From positions 75,893,668 to 75,957,667 of the forward strand of contig OY804576.1 of the NCBI GenBank assembly GCA_963680875.1: a stretch of DNA of 64,000 nt. Reading direction: 5' to 3'. Shown here piece after piece: positions 44,373-56,000 of the stretch. Positions within the stretch are counted from its first letter, which is position 1, and each line of letters opens with the position of its first letter. Source of the DNA: Bathymodiolus brooksi. Its lineage: Eukaryota; Mollusca; Bivalvia; Mytilida; Modiolidae. The position numbers were made by a program, and so were the translations under genes. The notes under the pieces are model-generated. The model saw nothing but the letters and a program-made list of their open reading frames with translations. It made no database searches and had not been told where the DNA came from.

Positions 44373-45494
44373 GGTGCGTTCACATATCTACCAATGGTAC
44401 AATTATGTGTATTACCATTGGTACCAATGTCTAAAAATTGTACCAATGGTACCTATTAACTGTGAACAACATTTTTGTAACCAATGGTGGCATTAATACC
44501 AATGGGTAACATTGGTTACCAACAGTTGCCATTGTAAATTGGCTTACCAGTGGTAACACATTGGTTGCCGTTGGTACCGGCTTTACTGTAATTATGGCCG
44601 ATCCTCTTATAACGGCGTTACTAGCATTGCAGCAACAAAATAGAAACTTTACCGTCCTATTAGGTCTGTATGATACCATGACATCTACAGATATTCTTTG
44701 GTCACGTAGACGTTATAATGTACCACCACGTGTAAAGCAGTATTTACAGCTGCCGGTTGCTAATTACACCCTGGATGACTTTAAATCGCACTTTCGACTC
44801 ACTAGAATGACATTTGAATCAACCTACTTGCGATTAGGTCCTCTACCAGAATATAACAATGCACATGAACCAATTCCTGATGTTCAAAAAGACCTCTTGA
44901 TGTTTTTGTGGTATATAGGTATGCATCATTAATTTATTGAATATAAACATACGAGTCATTTTTCCACGCCCGAAAGGACGTATTATCGTATACCCTCATC
45001 TGTCCGTCAGTCCGTTAATATCAGTTTTCGGTCAAAGTTTTCTTGGCTTGTATTGATGGGAATGATTTGATATTTGGTCTGTAGCTTGATAATGATGAGT
45101 TGTATGGTGTAAGCCCCAAAAGACGTATTATGATATACTCTCCGTATGCCTGTCAATCCGTCCGATGAAAAAACAGCATGATGATGATAAACCTTACATA
45201 TTGTATGTGCTAAAAGCTTTAGTATTGGTAGTTTATCTCTTCGTATTAGGCATTTGTAATTCTTATTTCTAACTTGCAGACTCAATGGAATTATTGTGGA
45301 ACTCCGTTCGACTATCTTTCCTTCCGCCATTTTGGAAATGTAATTTTCCCGCGTTGGTAAAACTTACGGCACTGTGGTTTGCCTGCAAGAATGGCTACCA
45401 TTGGATTCTACCAATGGTAAACACTGCTACCAATGTCATACCAATGGTAAATAAAATTACCATTGAGTAACGACGGAAGGACTGTGAACGCACC
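44373..45494 (+). mobile_element. Harbinger-like element, internally deleted
   Basis: Ends GGTGCGTTCACA and TGTGAACGCACC are perfect 12-bp inverted repeats. Subterminal ACCAATGGTA palindromes crowd both ends (44388-44580 and 45396-45470). The first transposase exon survives, while the DDE catalytic part is not recognisable. The flanks do not show a clear TWA duplication. Confidence 0.7.
44594..44918 (+). pseudogene. PIF/Harbinger transposase, N-terminal exon
   Basis: From MADPLITALLALQQQ through DDFKSHFRLTRMTFE to KDLLMFLWYIG, ending at a GTATGC donor. The FxxHFRLTRxTFE block and the following LLxFLWYIG helix match the N-terminal helical region of HARBI1-like transposases. That region precedes the DDE domain and is used in DNA/Myb-partner interaction. 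An upstream in-frame ATG at 44561 lies in the subterminal repeat and is less likely. No catalytic exon follows within the element, so this copy is non-autonomous. Confidence 0.65.
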
Positions 45495-45668
45495 AAGTGT
45501 AAGGGAGAGTTAGATTTTTTAGCTGACATTTATTTTGTGTTTGCAATAGAAGCGGTTATATTTGAATAAATACTATCGGTACACTTAAGCTAGAATAAAA
45601 AAACTAAAATCATCATTCTTTGTTTTATTTTGAACATCTACAATACTAAGCATTGATCTAAGCTTCGA

Positions 45669-45790
45669 GGGCCTCAGTGGTCGAGTGTTTAAGGTTGTTG
45701 ACTTCTGATAATAAGCCTAACGCCATGGAAGATGGTTCATACCCGGATGCTAACCTTTCAGAATCCTACCCACGACCGGGGATTTCACCG
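45669..45790 (+). repeat. tRNA-like SINE head
   Basis: GGGCCTCAGTGGTCGAGTGT (A box) and GATGGTTCATACCCGGA (B box) at tRNA spacing, but no cloverleaf with an intact acceptor stem. It is followed by CACGACCGGGGATTTC. A SINE-head relic rather than a tRNA gene. Confidence 0.45.
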
Positions 45791-45984
45791 ATCATTTTAT
45801 TATGTCTTTTATTACATCTCCAAAATAAATCCGTTAGTCCCGATGTAGCTTTAAGATTACTGAACAGGACGATAAGAACCAATAATATTAACATTTTAAG
45901 CGTTCCATTTATTAAGAATTGCTACATTATACATACACTAGTATACTAATAAAAACGTAGATATCCAATTCAGTACACAGGATG

Positions 45985-46610
45985 TGTTTCTGGAATAACC
46001 CTCATCAGGTACGCTTATAGTGAAAAGATTGGAAAGCTAAATAATTTAAAGTCTTGGAAGTCCACATGGTCTATTCAGGATAGCTAAAAGCGGCCAATGT
46101 TAACTAGGCCTGAGGGAGAACGAACTTAGATCTAATAAATTCCATTATTCAAGCACTATAAATTTCAAACAAAAATACATCTATAGAAAACCAGGTCACA
46201 GAACTGACTACTTTGGCTGATACACTCGGGAGTAATAGTCATGCAGCAGAGACATCGACCTAGTGGTTGCAATAAAAAGTAGATATCTAATTTAGTGTGT
46301 CTGACCCGTTTTTGGGAATGACCTTCATCTTCATCAGATACGCTCTTAGTCAAAAAATGGGAAATCCAAATAATAAGATAGTAGTTTAAACTAATTGTAT
46401 TGTAATATTCAAACAAAAATATATCTACTAAACCATGTCAGTTCCGAAGCACTGACTACCGGGCGGGTGATGTCCTGCGTGGACTAATAGTCCAAAAGAA
46501 AGTTATTTATCCAGCGATAGTAATAAAACGTGGATCTAATTTAGAGTCCACAACACGTTTCTACAACCTTCATCAGATACGCACATAGTCAAAATAGTTT
46601 CAATCCAAAC
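45985..46610 (+). repeat. Tandem/diverged copies of the CTTCATCAGGTACGC repeat
   Basis: GGAATAACCCTCATCAGGTA, GACCTTCATCTTCATCAGAT and ACAACCTTCATCAGATACGC occur about 280 bp apart, each followed by a TCAAA/GAAAAGATTGG-like stretch. Also present in both duplications (22286, 32115). Non-coding. Confidence 0.5.
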
Positions 46611-46884
46611 CATCTGGTTGCACCCAGCTTTATTTATTGGAAATAAACTTTGATTTTTTTGTTCATTTCGTTTTTCATTTATCTTGACTGCATTGAATCT
46701 GAAATTAATTTTCTATATCATTTCTTGGACTTTTGTATTCTATGAAGAAATCCATTACTATATAGTCTCATTCTAATACATGTATAAACAAATACTCTGT
46801 TCTATGTCGTAAAAACTTTAACTCGTGTGAATGTATATGTATGTAGGATTCGTTCAATATACATTGCATTGACATGGCCAAGTT

Positions 46885-47057
46885 CGTAACGATTCATGGC
46901 TAAGTGTACTCGATACAACATTACCGTATGTGATAAAGTTTGTCAGTGACTTGCGGCAGGTCGGTGGTTTTCTCTGGGTACTCTGGTTTCCTCCACCCAT
47001 AAAACTGACTGCAACGATATAGCTGAAATATTGTTGAAAGTGGCGTTAAACACCATA
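46885..47057 (+). repeat. SINE family 2
   Basis: GTGTACTCGATACAACATTA, GGTCGGTGGTTTTCTCTGGG, GTGGCGTTAAACACCATAAA. Confidence 0.7.
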
Positions 47058-47462
47058 AACCAACTAAATCAACCAGTGGCACATTTGATAATAATTCTAA
47101 ATAATCTAATTAATTTCCATTTCCTTAAGGGAAGGAAACATAGATTGATTTAAGCGATTAAAAATTAATTAAATATTGAATTTGACAATATTAGAATTAA
47201 TTAAAATTAAAAAGCTTCAATCAAGATAATTATCAATACACTATTCCCTTGTTTATCTTATTAGCTTAATTTTCATAATTCGTATTCATGTGACGCCGAG
47301 GCTTGTTTACAACAATTTATTTACGGTGACTGATATTTCATAAATATTTTGATCGATTGTTGTTTAAGGTTTAAGGTATTTCCGTGACGTATGTTAATGA
47401 CGAGACTGCAATCAATCAATAAAACCTCATCAACAATAATTCAGGCATATCAGGTATATGGA

Positions 47463-47704
47463 GTTTATGGTGTTTAACCCCACTTTCAACAATATTTCAG
47501 TAATATCGTGGCGGTCAGTTTTATTGGTGGAGGAAACCGGAGAAAACCACTAACCTGTCGTAAGTCACTGACAAACTTTATCATATAATGTTGTATCAAG
47601 TACACCTCGCCATGATCGCGAACTCACAACTTTAATGGTGATAGGCACTGATTGCGCAGGTAGTTGTAAAGCGAACTACCATACGATCACGACCATGACG
47701 GCTT
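47463..47704 (-). repeat. SINE family 2, near full length
   Basis: Minus strand: GGTGATAGGCACTGATTGCG on the plus strand marks its head. TATGGTGTTTAACCCCACTT is its reversed tail. Confidence 0.7.
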
Positions 47705-47929
47705 CCGTGTATATCTAGGTGGTTTGTTTTCTTAGTTGAGAAAAACACCAACCTGTCAAAAGTCACTGCAATCACAAAGTTCTTAAAGCGGGAACCCAAA
47801 ATATAGAAATGCAGCATTAGTTGAATGTTATCACTTCTCAAATTGTACGATCGACATAAGATATATTTGTGTCAGAAATGACCAAGGATATATTCCGTTT
47901 GTCGTAAACACAATCCCATCCTTTATGAC

Positions 47930-48090
47930 TTACCCTTCCTGAGCACCTGATTTCACCTCCGGTGTTTAGTTGGTCCGTGTTGCTCAATCTTTAGCTTTTC
48001 CGTGTAAAGTTTTTTAAATCATTGTTTGTACTTTTCCTTTTCTCTCACCTGGGAAAAGACCATCACTTGGCGTTCGTTGTGTGTTACTTT
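47930..48090 (+). repeat. Dispersed repeat (GAGCACCTGATTTCACC family)
   Basis: GAGCACCTGATTTCACCTCC, TTAGTTGGTCCGTGTTGCTC, AATCTTTAGCTTTTCCGTGT, then GGCGTTCGTTG. I recall this family from mussel-like genomes. It abuts the LINE fragment. Confidence 0.55.
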
Positions 48091-48396
48091 TCATGTTTGA
48101 ATTTTCTCTGAAATCATTTTGCCACATGAACCGAAACTTACTGTATTCTTTATAACAAATTGAAAATTATTATTAAAAAGCAAAGCAACTCCACAACTTT
48201 GTGATGAACAATTAGAAAAAATACATTTGAATCCCCATTCTGCTTCTATAATGTTTTCATTTTCCTTAGTAAAATGTGTTTCTTGTAACATGTAAACATT
48301 CATTTTCTTTTCTCTTAACCAATTAAACACTTCTTTTCTTTTCTTTTCATCTGCCAGACCCTTAACATTAAATGAACCTATATTTAGGTTAGCCAT
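48091..48396 (-). pseudogene. LINE (L1/Tx1-like) endonuclease N-terminal fragment
   Basis: 101 codons starting MANLNIGSFNVKGLADEKKR, with LQETHFTKENE further on. These match the start of the APE-type endonuclease domain of L1/Tx1-group retrotransposon ORF2, where Asn in SFN and Glu in QETH are active-site residues. The domain stops after about 90 residues (GVALLFNNNFQFVIKN, then an unrelated end), so the rest of the endonuclease and all of the reverse transcriptase are missing. It keeps the 5' part and loses the 3' part. Confidence 0.75.
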
Positions 48397-49514
48397 ATTC
48401 TATATTCGGAAAAATAATTATATTAAGAGTATGTACAAATAAACATGAAATACCCAACATAAAAAACACACAATGTACATGTAGCAACATTTCTTTTCAG
48501 AGAACAAGGCATATAAACATTGGACAGATGTAACTTTACAGTTGACCCCATATAATCAGTATTTTATAAAGTCTTATGACTATAGATACCTTGTAGGTTT
48601 TATAGTATTTACAAACGACATGTTCATCTCTTTATAATCCGGTTAAAAGGAGAAAAAAAACAAAAACAAAAAACGAAAAAAACCCATGCCTTATTAAATT
48701 TTACAAAGTCAAAGTACGTGTTTAAGTCCCCTATGTATATGTCATCAACTTCACCAGTGATCCTGAGGTCATGAGTAACGACTAGTGCAATTCTTTTTAA
48801 GTTGGGAAAAAAAGAAAAAAGAAAAAAAAAAAAAAAAAGGGGGGGGGGGTCGTTTCCTCTGATCTGATAGAAGGGCAGCACATTATATACCCCTACATGT
48901 GAATTTAAGAATATTGCGATTTTGGAAATCATGAAATATCAATTTATAAACCTTGGATCACTGTTTCTGTCTGATAGTGACCCCCACCATATCAACTGTT
49001 CTTCTAGTAAAGAAATTTGTTTTTGTTCAGAATTCAACCTTTTACAGGTGCTTTTAACGATAATGTATTGCATCCAACAGTTTTGATTATAATTGACTTA
49101 TCTGTCATATTAAAGGGAAGTATCGATGGTGGGAGTCAACCACATGCCAGAATATATAATTCATGGAAATTACTTATAAACATCATATGTATGTGTGTAT
49201 TTATAATTATACACAGTAATCATGCCAGATTGATGTAATTGTCAGGTGGATTTATTGTTCGGGGGATCTTATATTAGAATGGGGTCTTAATTTACCTTTC
49301 TACTAAAAAAAAATTGATAAAATATTTTCTCCGTTTGTTTTGGTTTGAACCGGAAGTAACAAAAAGGTTCTAAATCGGGTCATGATCGGTCTACTCTTGT
49401 AAAAATTTCCGGAAAAATCTGTGTAAAAGTTATGATAGTACACATTATTGTTAAAGTACGTATATCAATTAAGCATTTCGGATATTAGGAAGGGTGTGCT
49501 CAATTTACAATATA
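48397..49514. other. Unannotated intergenic DNA
   Basis: May include LINE 5' UTR next to 48396. A poly-A/poly-G patch (A tracts and a G run) is at 48801-48849. No gene recognised. Confidence 0.4.
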
Positions 49515-50320
49515 TGAAACAAGAAACACTTAAAACACATGAACCGAAACTTGGCAGGAAGCATCTATGGGAGGTCCTCTATAAAGATTGCCTATTTCCT
49601 CCAGATCCGTTAACAAGCATGGTCGCCATAGGAAATTCTTGTTTCAGGTTGGTCGATATCTAAAATTCTTCTCTTCTGACACCGCTTGGCGAAATGAACC
49701 GAAACTTGGTAGAACACATTTATGGAAGGTCCTCTATAATGATATCTCCTTTCGTCCTGATCCGTTAAAAATATTGTCCGCCATAGATAATTGTTGTATC
49801 TGGTTGATAAGGGTAATAACAAAATTACCGAACTCCGAGCAATCTTACCAAGGGAAAGTCAAAACTCATAATTATATAAACAGACAAAATCAGTCAACAA
49901 CCGGAAATCTGTGAAAACTCTAAAAAATCGTCTCATCTTCTTGGCGAAATAAAGTGAAATTTTACATGTAGCATATATGGAAGGTCTTCAGCAAGATTTC
50001 TTTATTTCATCTCGATTGGAAAAGAACATGCTCGCTGTTGCAATTCTTGTTTCTGGTTAGCTGAAATTTAAAAAAAAAATCTTCTCCTCTTAAACTAGGA
50101 GGCACAGTGAATTGTTACTTTGTATGACGGATTATGTATAGGAGATCCTGCACAAAATTTCGATATTTCGTGTCGATCGGACAACTAATATTGCCGCCAT
50201 AGGCAATCCTTGCTGGTGATTGGCCAATTAAAAAATCTTCTCTCAAACCATTTGGCCAAATTAATTGAAATTTGGTTGGAAGCACTCATGGAAGGTTCTG
50301 TATAAACTTTCCTTAAAACA
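49515..50320 (+). repeat. Degenerate ~160-bp tandem repeat
   Basis: About five diverged monomers: GAACCGAAACTTGGCAGGAA, GGAGGTCCTCTATAAAGATT, CTTCTCTTCTGACACCGC, GGTAGAACACATTTATGGAA. They are distantly related to the monomers of 1-6770, sharing a GAAACCAC-block, GGTCCTCTA and a Cys-Gly-coding GGTCGCCATAGG in place of GGCCGCCA. Confidence 0.6.
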
Positions 50321-50349
50321 AAATGACAGATGAATCGACAAAGGTTCAT

Positions 50350-50455
50350 CCCACTTAGCCCTCAGTTCTCTTTGCTCAGTATTACATTGTCTCCTCTTCT
50401 TTGATTTATGGCGTCTGATTTCGCATTTGGTATCTTCAAACATTTCTTAAGCCTT
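50350..50455 (+). repeat. Dispersed repeat fragment
   Basis: ATTGTCTCCTCTTCTTTGAT and TTTGGTATCTTCAAACAT match the end of 60240-60480. Confidence 0.5.
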
Positions 50456-50701
50456 GTTGCGGGGTACTCTGAAAGAGACTCCTACTGGCTGCGCGAGATA
50501 TTTAATATATGAAATAGAGGCCAAAGTAATCCATATTTTATGCACAAATATTGTGACCACATATTATGAACTTTTTTGTCCGTCTATCTGTTGCAAGTTG
50601 ATTTCTGAAAGTTTTGTCCACCTTGACCTTCATGTTACAACTGAGAGACTTTTATTTAGTCTTTACTTCATATCCGATGTATTATAATCTTATAATTTTA
50701 G

Positions 50702-52203
50702 TGAGTCAAGCAGAACACAGTGTAGAAGATCCTTCCCATGAACATACTAGTACTAATGACAAAGGCGATGTGCCTTATGTAGAGTCAGTGGTTGAGAACG
50801 ATGGCGCTGAAATAACAGAAAAGTCTGATCAAGCTGAAAGCTTAACTGGTATGTAAACAGTTTTATAATCATTTATATATTAAACACATGGTCAACTTGT
50901 CTTATACATTTTACAATTTATTGGCATTTACAACTTTTTAAATGAAAAACAAAGAGATTTGGAATAAATGTTTGTGAGACAAGAATCCACCACAACATAA
51001 AATATTGTAAACATCTATGATAAAATGACAGTTATTTTTGTAAGAATAAAAAGGAAAGATATGGGGTAAATGTACATGAGACAAAGTCCCAAATAATACA
51101 GGGTTAATCATAGTATAATAGCAAAGGAACAACGCTTTTATTGTTGTTCTTCATCTTGAAGTCACCATGAGGCCTTCAACAATGAGCAAATATCTCACAC
51201 CTAATAGCAAGTTCAAGACGGCCCCTAGCACCGGCTTAAGCGGAATTCTCTGCTAGATGTCGATCAACGCTACATCCGTGTTAATTTGAGCCCCCGGATG
51301 CGGGATTATCAACTAATTACAAAGTAACAGGCGAAGTAATTTTACAAAAAGTCTTCTATTTTTATTTGACAATGAAAATCATGTCTGGGTTTTTTTTTCT
51401 TTATTTATTTTGCAGACCCGATAGGAAAGACTGTAAAGGAGGAATATGTATTAGTTCAGGATGGACTACCCATAGCCAAAGCTTTTCATATGATGGACAT
51501 GACCTCGTTACATGGCTATGATATAAATTCAGATAGGAATGGTGTATTTTTGGTCACAACTATATTAACGGATTTGAACATTAAGCCAACTATTAGCAAC
51601 AATTTTGATGAACTTCTAAGCAGTGATCAATTTGTTGCATGGGAAATACAAGATACAATGAAAATAGTAGATTTTCCAGAATCTAGACACAACTCTATCT
51701 GTGACACTGCTACTATCAACTATATCCGAGAAGCTAAACGGAGACGTGTTCGACATGAATCAGAACCATCATTTATCAGAAAAACATATTCTATTGGTGA
51801 CACTGTCGGTATAAGTATTCACAAAGTAGACAGAACTAACACTGACTCAAACATATTGCCATGCAAAGTTTTTGAAGTAAAAAAAGTAACCGATTCCAAA
51901 TCCGTTTACAAAATATTTTCAAAAGATGGAATACTGAAAATCTATTATTCAGTTGAAGACCTAGTTGACTTAAGAACAGTTTACTTCCCAGGATTAAATT
52001 CTATTGACCCTAATTTACTATTGGAAATTTCTCACATTCAAGCTTGCCAGAAAAACCGGACAGTAAATGAAACTGCTAATCTGGTATCCACACGTAACTG
52101 TGCTTGAAAATGTAATACAATGCGATGTGCATGCCGCAAATCTAAGATACCTTGCTCAAACAAATGCCACAAACAAACTTTGACCAAATGTTGTAATGAA
52201 TAG
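50702..52203 (+). pseudogene. KRBA2/GIN-like transposon-derived protein C-terminal region, with in-frame TGA
   Basis: Two exons join in phase: 50702-50848 (acidic, AEHSVEDPSHEHTSTNDKGD) with a GTATGT donor, and 51416-52107 from a TGCAG acceptor. The second exon carries SIGDTVGISIHKVDRTNTDS, NILPCKVFEV and YKIFSKDGILKIYYSVEDLV. This is the small GDxVgI/DR/LPC/GILKxYYS domain that follows integrase cores in KRBA2-like proteins derived from Ginger/GIN-type elements. After RNCA comes TGA (52105-52107). The same frame then continues as KCNTMRCACRKSKIPCSNKC with the family's Cys-rich tail, to TAG at 52201-52203. No integrase core or start codon exon is visible upstream. It may be a decayed or domesticated fragment. 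Confidence 0.5.
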
Positions 52204-52320
52204 GAAACTTAATCCAAAATTGTATTAAAATGTATTTTTCTCACTATTTATAATTAAATTATCGCACAAGACTTATTTTATATTTCACAAATTTTACATA
52301 TTTTTATGTTTTTCAATTCA

Positions 52321-52570
52321 GTAATATCCAGAATCGTACTAAGCTTTAAATTCAGTAATATTCTGAATCCATCCTACTGAAAGTTTAGTAGGATCCAGGA
52401 TCCTCCTAACACAAATCTGGATATCCTGATTTGTCCTAGTAGATATTGGAATTCTGATTTATACTGGTTTAAATCCAGTACAAATCAGAATTCCAATTTC
52501 TACTCGTAGAAATTGGAATTCCAATTTGTACTAGTAGGGTTCCGGGTCCTACTGGATTCCAATTTGTACT
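52321..52570. repeat. Palindrome-rich AATTCCAATT region
   Basis: Inverted and direct copies of GGAATTCCAATTT, TCCAGTACAAATCAGAATTC and CTACTAGTACAAATTGG-type motifs. Non-coding. Confidence 0.45.
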
Positions 52571-53061
52571 GTAAAATATACATGTAAATAGCTTGGTTAA
52601 ATATTCCTTCAATATAAATAATTTAGAAAAATGTATTGCAATCGTTATTGGTTCAAATCGTTCATTTTATTTTAATAACTTTTTGAAGAAAAGGACCCCG
52701 CGACAACAATTGACCACCGTACATAATTATATAACCATTTGGTAGTTTAATTACAAATATCAATTCAATACTCATACTATTCTTTTAAATAAAGAACGTC
52801 GGCGTGGCTTTTGTCTGAAAACTCGCCGCTAGCCTATTTATTGTTGTATTTAAAATGTTACAACACTGTTCTACAAAACAATTTTATTTGTGATTATTTA
52901 ATCAGAACTAGATATTCTACAAAATATCTCATCAAATCAATGTTTGTAATACACTAAGGATTTCACATTTGGTCATTAAATGGAATCATTTGTTTAATCA
53001 TTCCCAGAAACAGTTTGACTTCCGGTTTTCTTCGGTGAAATCATCGTGTGTATTAATTAGT
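52571..53061. other. 5' flank of gene 2
   Basis: AT-rich. It precedes the gene 2 start codon and may hold its promoter, but no specific element can be named. Confidence 0.4.
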
Positions 53062-53098
53062 ATGGATATAATTATTTTCATCACAATTTGTTTAATTG
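53062..53098 (+). CDS. Gene 2 exon 1 (signal peptide)
   Basis: Encodes [12 protein letters not shown] plus split G before donor GTAAGC. Aligns residue for residue with gene 1 exon 1. Confidence 0.85.
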
Positions 53099-56000
53099 GT
53101 AAGCATATTCATTTTTCTATAAAAAAAAAAACAAAAAAAAAACCACACACACACACACATTTTAGATGATATATTATTTTTCTTTTAATTTTAAGCGTTT
53201 ATTTGAGATAATTAATTAATTACTAATTACGAACTATAATATAGTGTAGCATTTTTGTATTTTTGTATTTCCTGATTTTTTTTTCATACCATAGAAGTCA
53301 ATAGTGTCACGACAAACGTACGACTTTTTAGGAAGAAAACAGCAGTTTCTTCTAATTTTCTAAATTATTGTAAATCAGTATTTTTACTGGTTAACATTTA
53401 TAATGTGTTTAAGAAGTAAATCAATAATAAAGTGTTCCAAACATTACAAGAGTACATGAAACAATGAAAGATATAGTCAGATGAGAGGAAAACCGCTCGT
53501 AGCCATTGGCTGTTGGCAATCCTCGTTAAACAAATAAAGAATTAAATTATATGAGAGGTAAAAATGACGTAATTGTACATGAAACATGAAACAATAAATC
53601 TCACAACACTCGCGTAGATCGTGGTAAAATAATCGAGTAGATCGTGGTAAAATAGTCGAGTAGATCGTGGTAAAAGAGTCGAGTAGATCGTGGTACAATA
53701 GTCGAGTAGATCGTGGTAAAATAGTCGAGTAGATCGTGGTAAATAGTCGAGTAGATCGTGGTAAAGTGGTAAAATAGTCGAGTAGATCGTGGTAAAATAG
53801 TCGATTAGATCGTGGTAAAATAGTCGAGTAGATCGTGGTAAATTATTCGAGCAGATCGCGGTAAAATAGTTGAGTAGATCGAGGTAAAATAGTCGAGTAG
53901 ATCGTGGTAAAATAGTTGCCACCTCTTCTGCTCTATCGTCTGCGTCGTTCGTCACCTCTTTTGTTCTGTCATCTTGATTGAACGTCTCTTCTTCTACTGT
54001 CATTTGACCCGATCGGGGCAAACCAAGGACTATACAATTCGTCATTGTTTCTTCTCCGCTAAGCACGCAACATTAAGGAGAAAGAGCAAATACTGGTTGG
54101 CTCGGAATCAGGATGATGTGTTGGGATGGGGCGACATGTCTATCCGCGGAATGTTGTTTCAGTGAGCTAGCACTATAAAAATCCAACTAAGCATGTTGGT
54201 CTAGTATAAAGCGGACCTCATCATCAATCTCATTGAAAATTAACATGTTCTCGCCATGATATAGCTGAAAAATTGCTGCTGAGTTGGCGTTAAACAACAA
54301 TCACTCATTCATTCACTCTACTGTCATTTGCGTCGTTCATCACTTCTACTGTCATCTGTGTCATTATGACTGATTAGTCGGTGTCATCTACATCGTTGTG
54401 CCTCAACTTGAAGAATTCATATACTATGGACATCCGCGAAAGTTTTCATTGAAGTCAATACTGTTAGGGACGTCTAATTCCAAATATATTATATGTTATT
54501 CAGCTATCAGACAGGGTATATAATCCCACGGTGACATTCCCGGCTTAGGATCTATATTCCCTGAGGCGCAGCCGAAGGGAATATACATCATAAGCCGGGA
54601 ATGTCACATTATATACCCTGTCTGATAGCTGAATAACAGATATATTACGGATTTAACCTTTTTTTTAAATAGATCTACAACATCCAACTGTATTAAATAA
54701 ATTTGCCTCTTTTATATTCATTTTTCGTATCTCTAGATGTCCGTTTCCGTACCTTTGACGTCATTCTTCAATGACGTCAAAATAGGTGTCACGTCATATT
54801 TCATGTATATCCTGGGTTTCTCATGAAGGAAAATACTGTACTAAATTTCTAAATCAATACAGTTTCATATGTAGTAAATTTTATAAACTTTATAAATATA
54901 ACATTAATATATCACATAACACAACAACGGGTTTGCGAAACAGTTTGAATAATTTAAATGTTAACTACATGTAAATAAAACCTTGGTGTGGCCCCATGAC
55001 GTCGAAAGTTTTCAAGGCTCAGCGTTTTGTTTATTTGTTATGGTACAGCCGTGGAAAGTAGGAGTTTGCTGAATCGATCAGGTATTTGTGACGGAATTAA
55101 CCGTTGTAATATTTTTTTGTTCATTCAGCCGTTTTGAGTATAAAAACAGCATTTAATTTGGTAAAAATACATTTATTATGGGACGAAGTCCCAACTATGG
55201 TAGAAATACCAATATTTTGATTCCAGATCCATATCACTAATGGCTTAAATTTCATGCACCGGAAATGATACACCGGAAACCAATACATGGCTAAATATGC
55301 AGAAAATCGGATGCGCAGTAATCTGGAACTACTTCCGGTTACTAAAGTTAAAAGTCGATATATCTTGGCCCAAAAAATTTCGACACTATTTTGATGCACT
55401 GAATGAGCGTGAAATTGGCAGATAATTTTCAGATTCGCGAGCATTCATGGCCGTGCCTGTTTCAATAGATGGAAAGAGCATCCTTACATTGTACTACAGT
55501 ACACTCCAAGAAGTACACAAAAGGAAGTAAAATTTCGATTTCAATCATCCCAAGGATTTACATGATTTAAATATTAGATAATGTGGATTGTGCTTCGCTA
55601 CAGGTAGCACCTGTCTCATATTAATGTTTAAAAAAAATATTGGACTTCGTCCCAAGTTAGGTAACACCTATTATCATATTATTCCGTATTATACCATTGA
55701 TTCAGTGAAGCGTAATGTTTTGTCGTCCATGTTTTAATCTTTTTTGGGAACTGAAATTTATACCCCGTCTGTTTTCCGAATATATGCTGACATTCAGGGC
55801 TAAAGAACCAATGGAAATATGTGTAACAAACTAAATTCGTAATATATGTATATATTATATTTATATACATGTACCATATTTACAATTTTGAATACAATTT
55901 GTTTGTATAATCCTAAATTCATTCCAATTTAAATGTAAATAAAGCATAAATCTGAAAAATGCAATATTTCTTCAGTGTGTTGTGTCCAGATTCAAGCTAT

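Noticed and set aside
52105..52107. Firm call of selenocysteine
   Set aside because: No SECIS structure could be identified by eye. A nonsense change in a decaying transposon-derived gene is simpler.
53542..54066. 174-codon minus-strand open frame
   Set aside because: Composite of the 23-bp minisatellite and a SINE.
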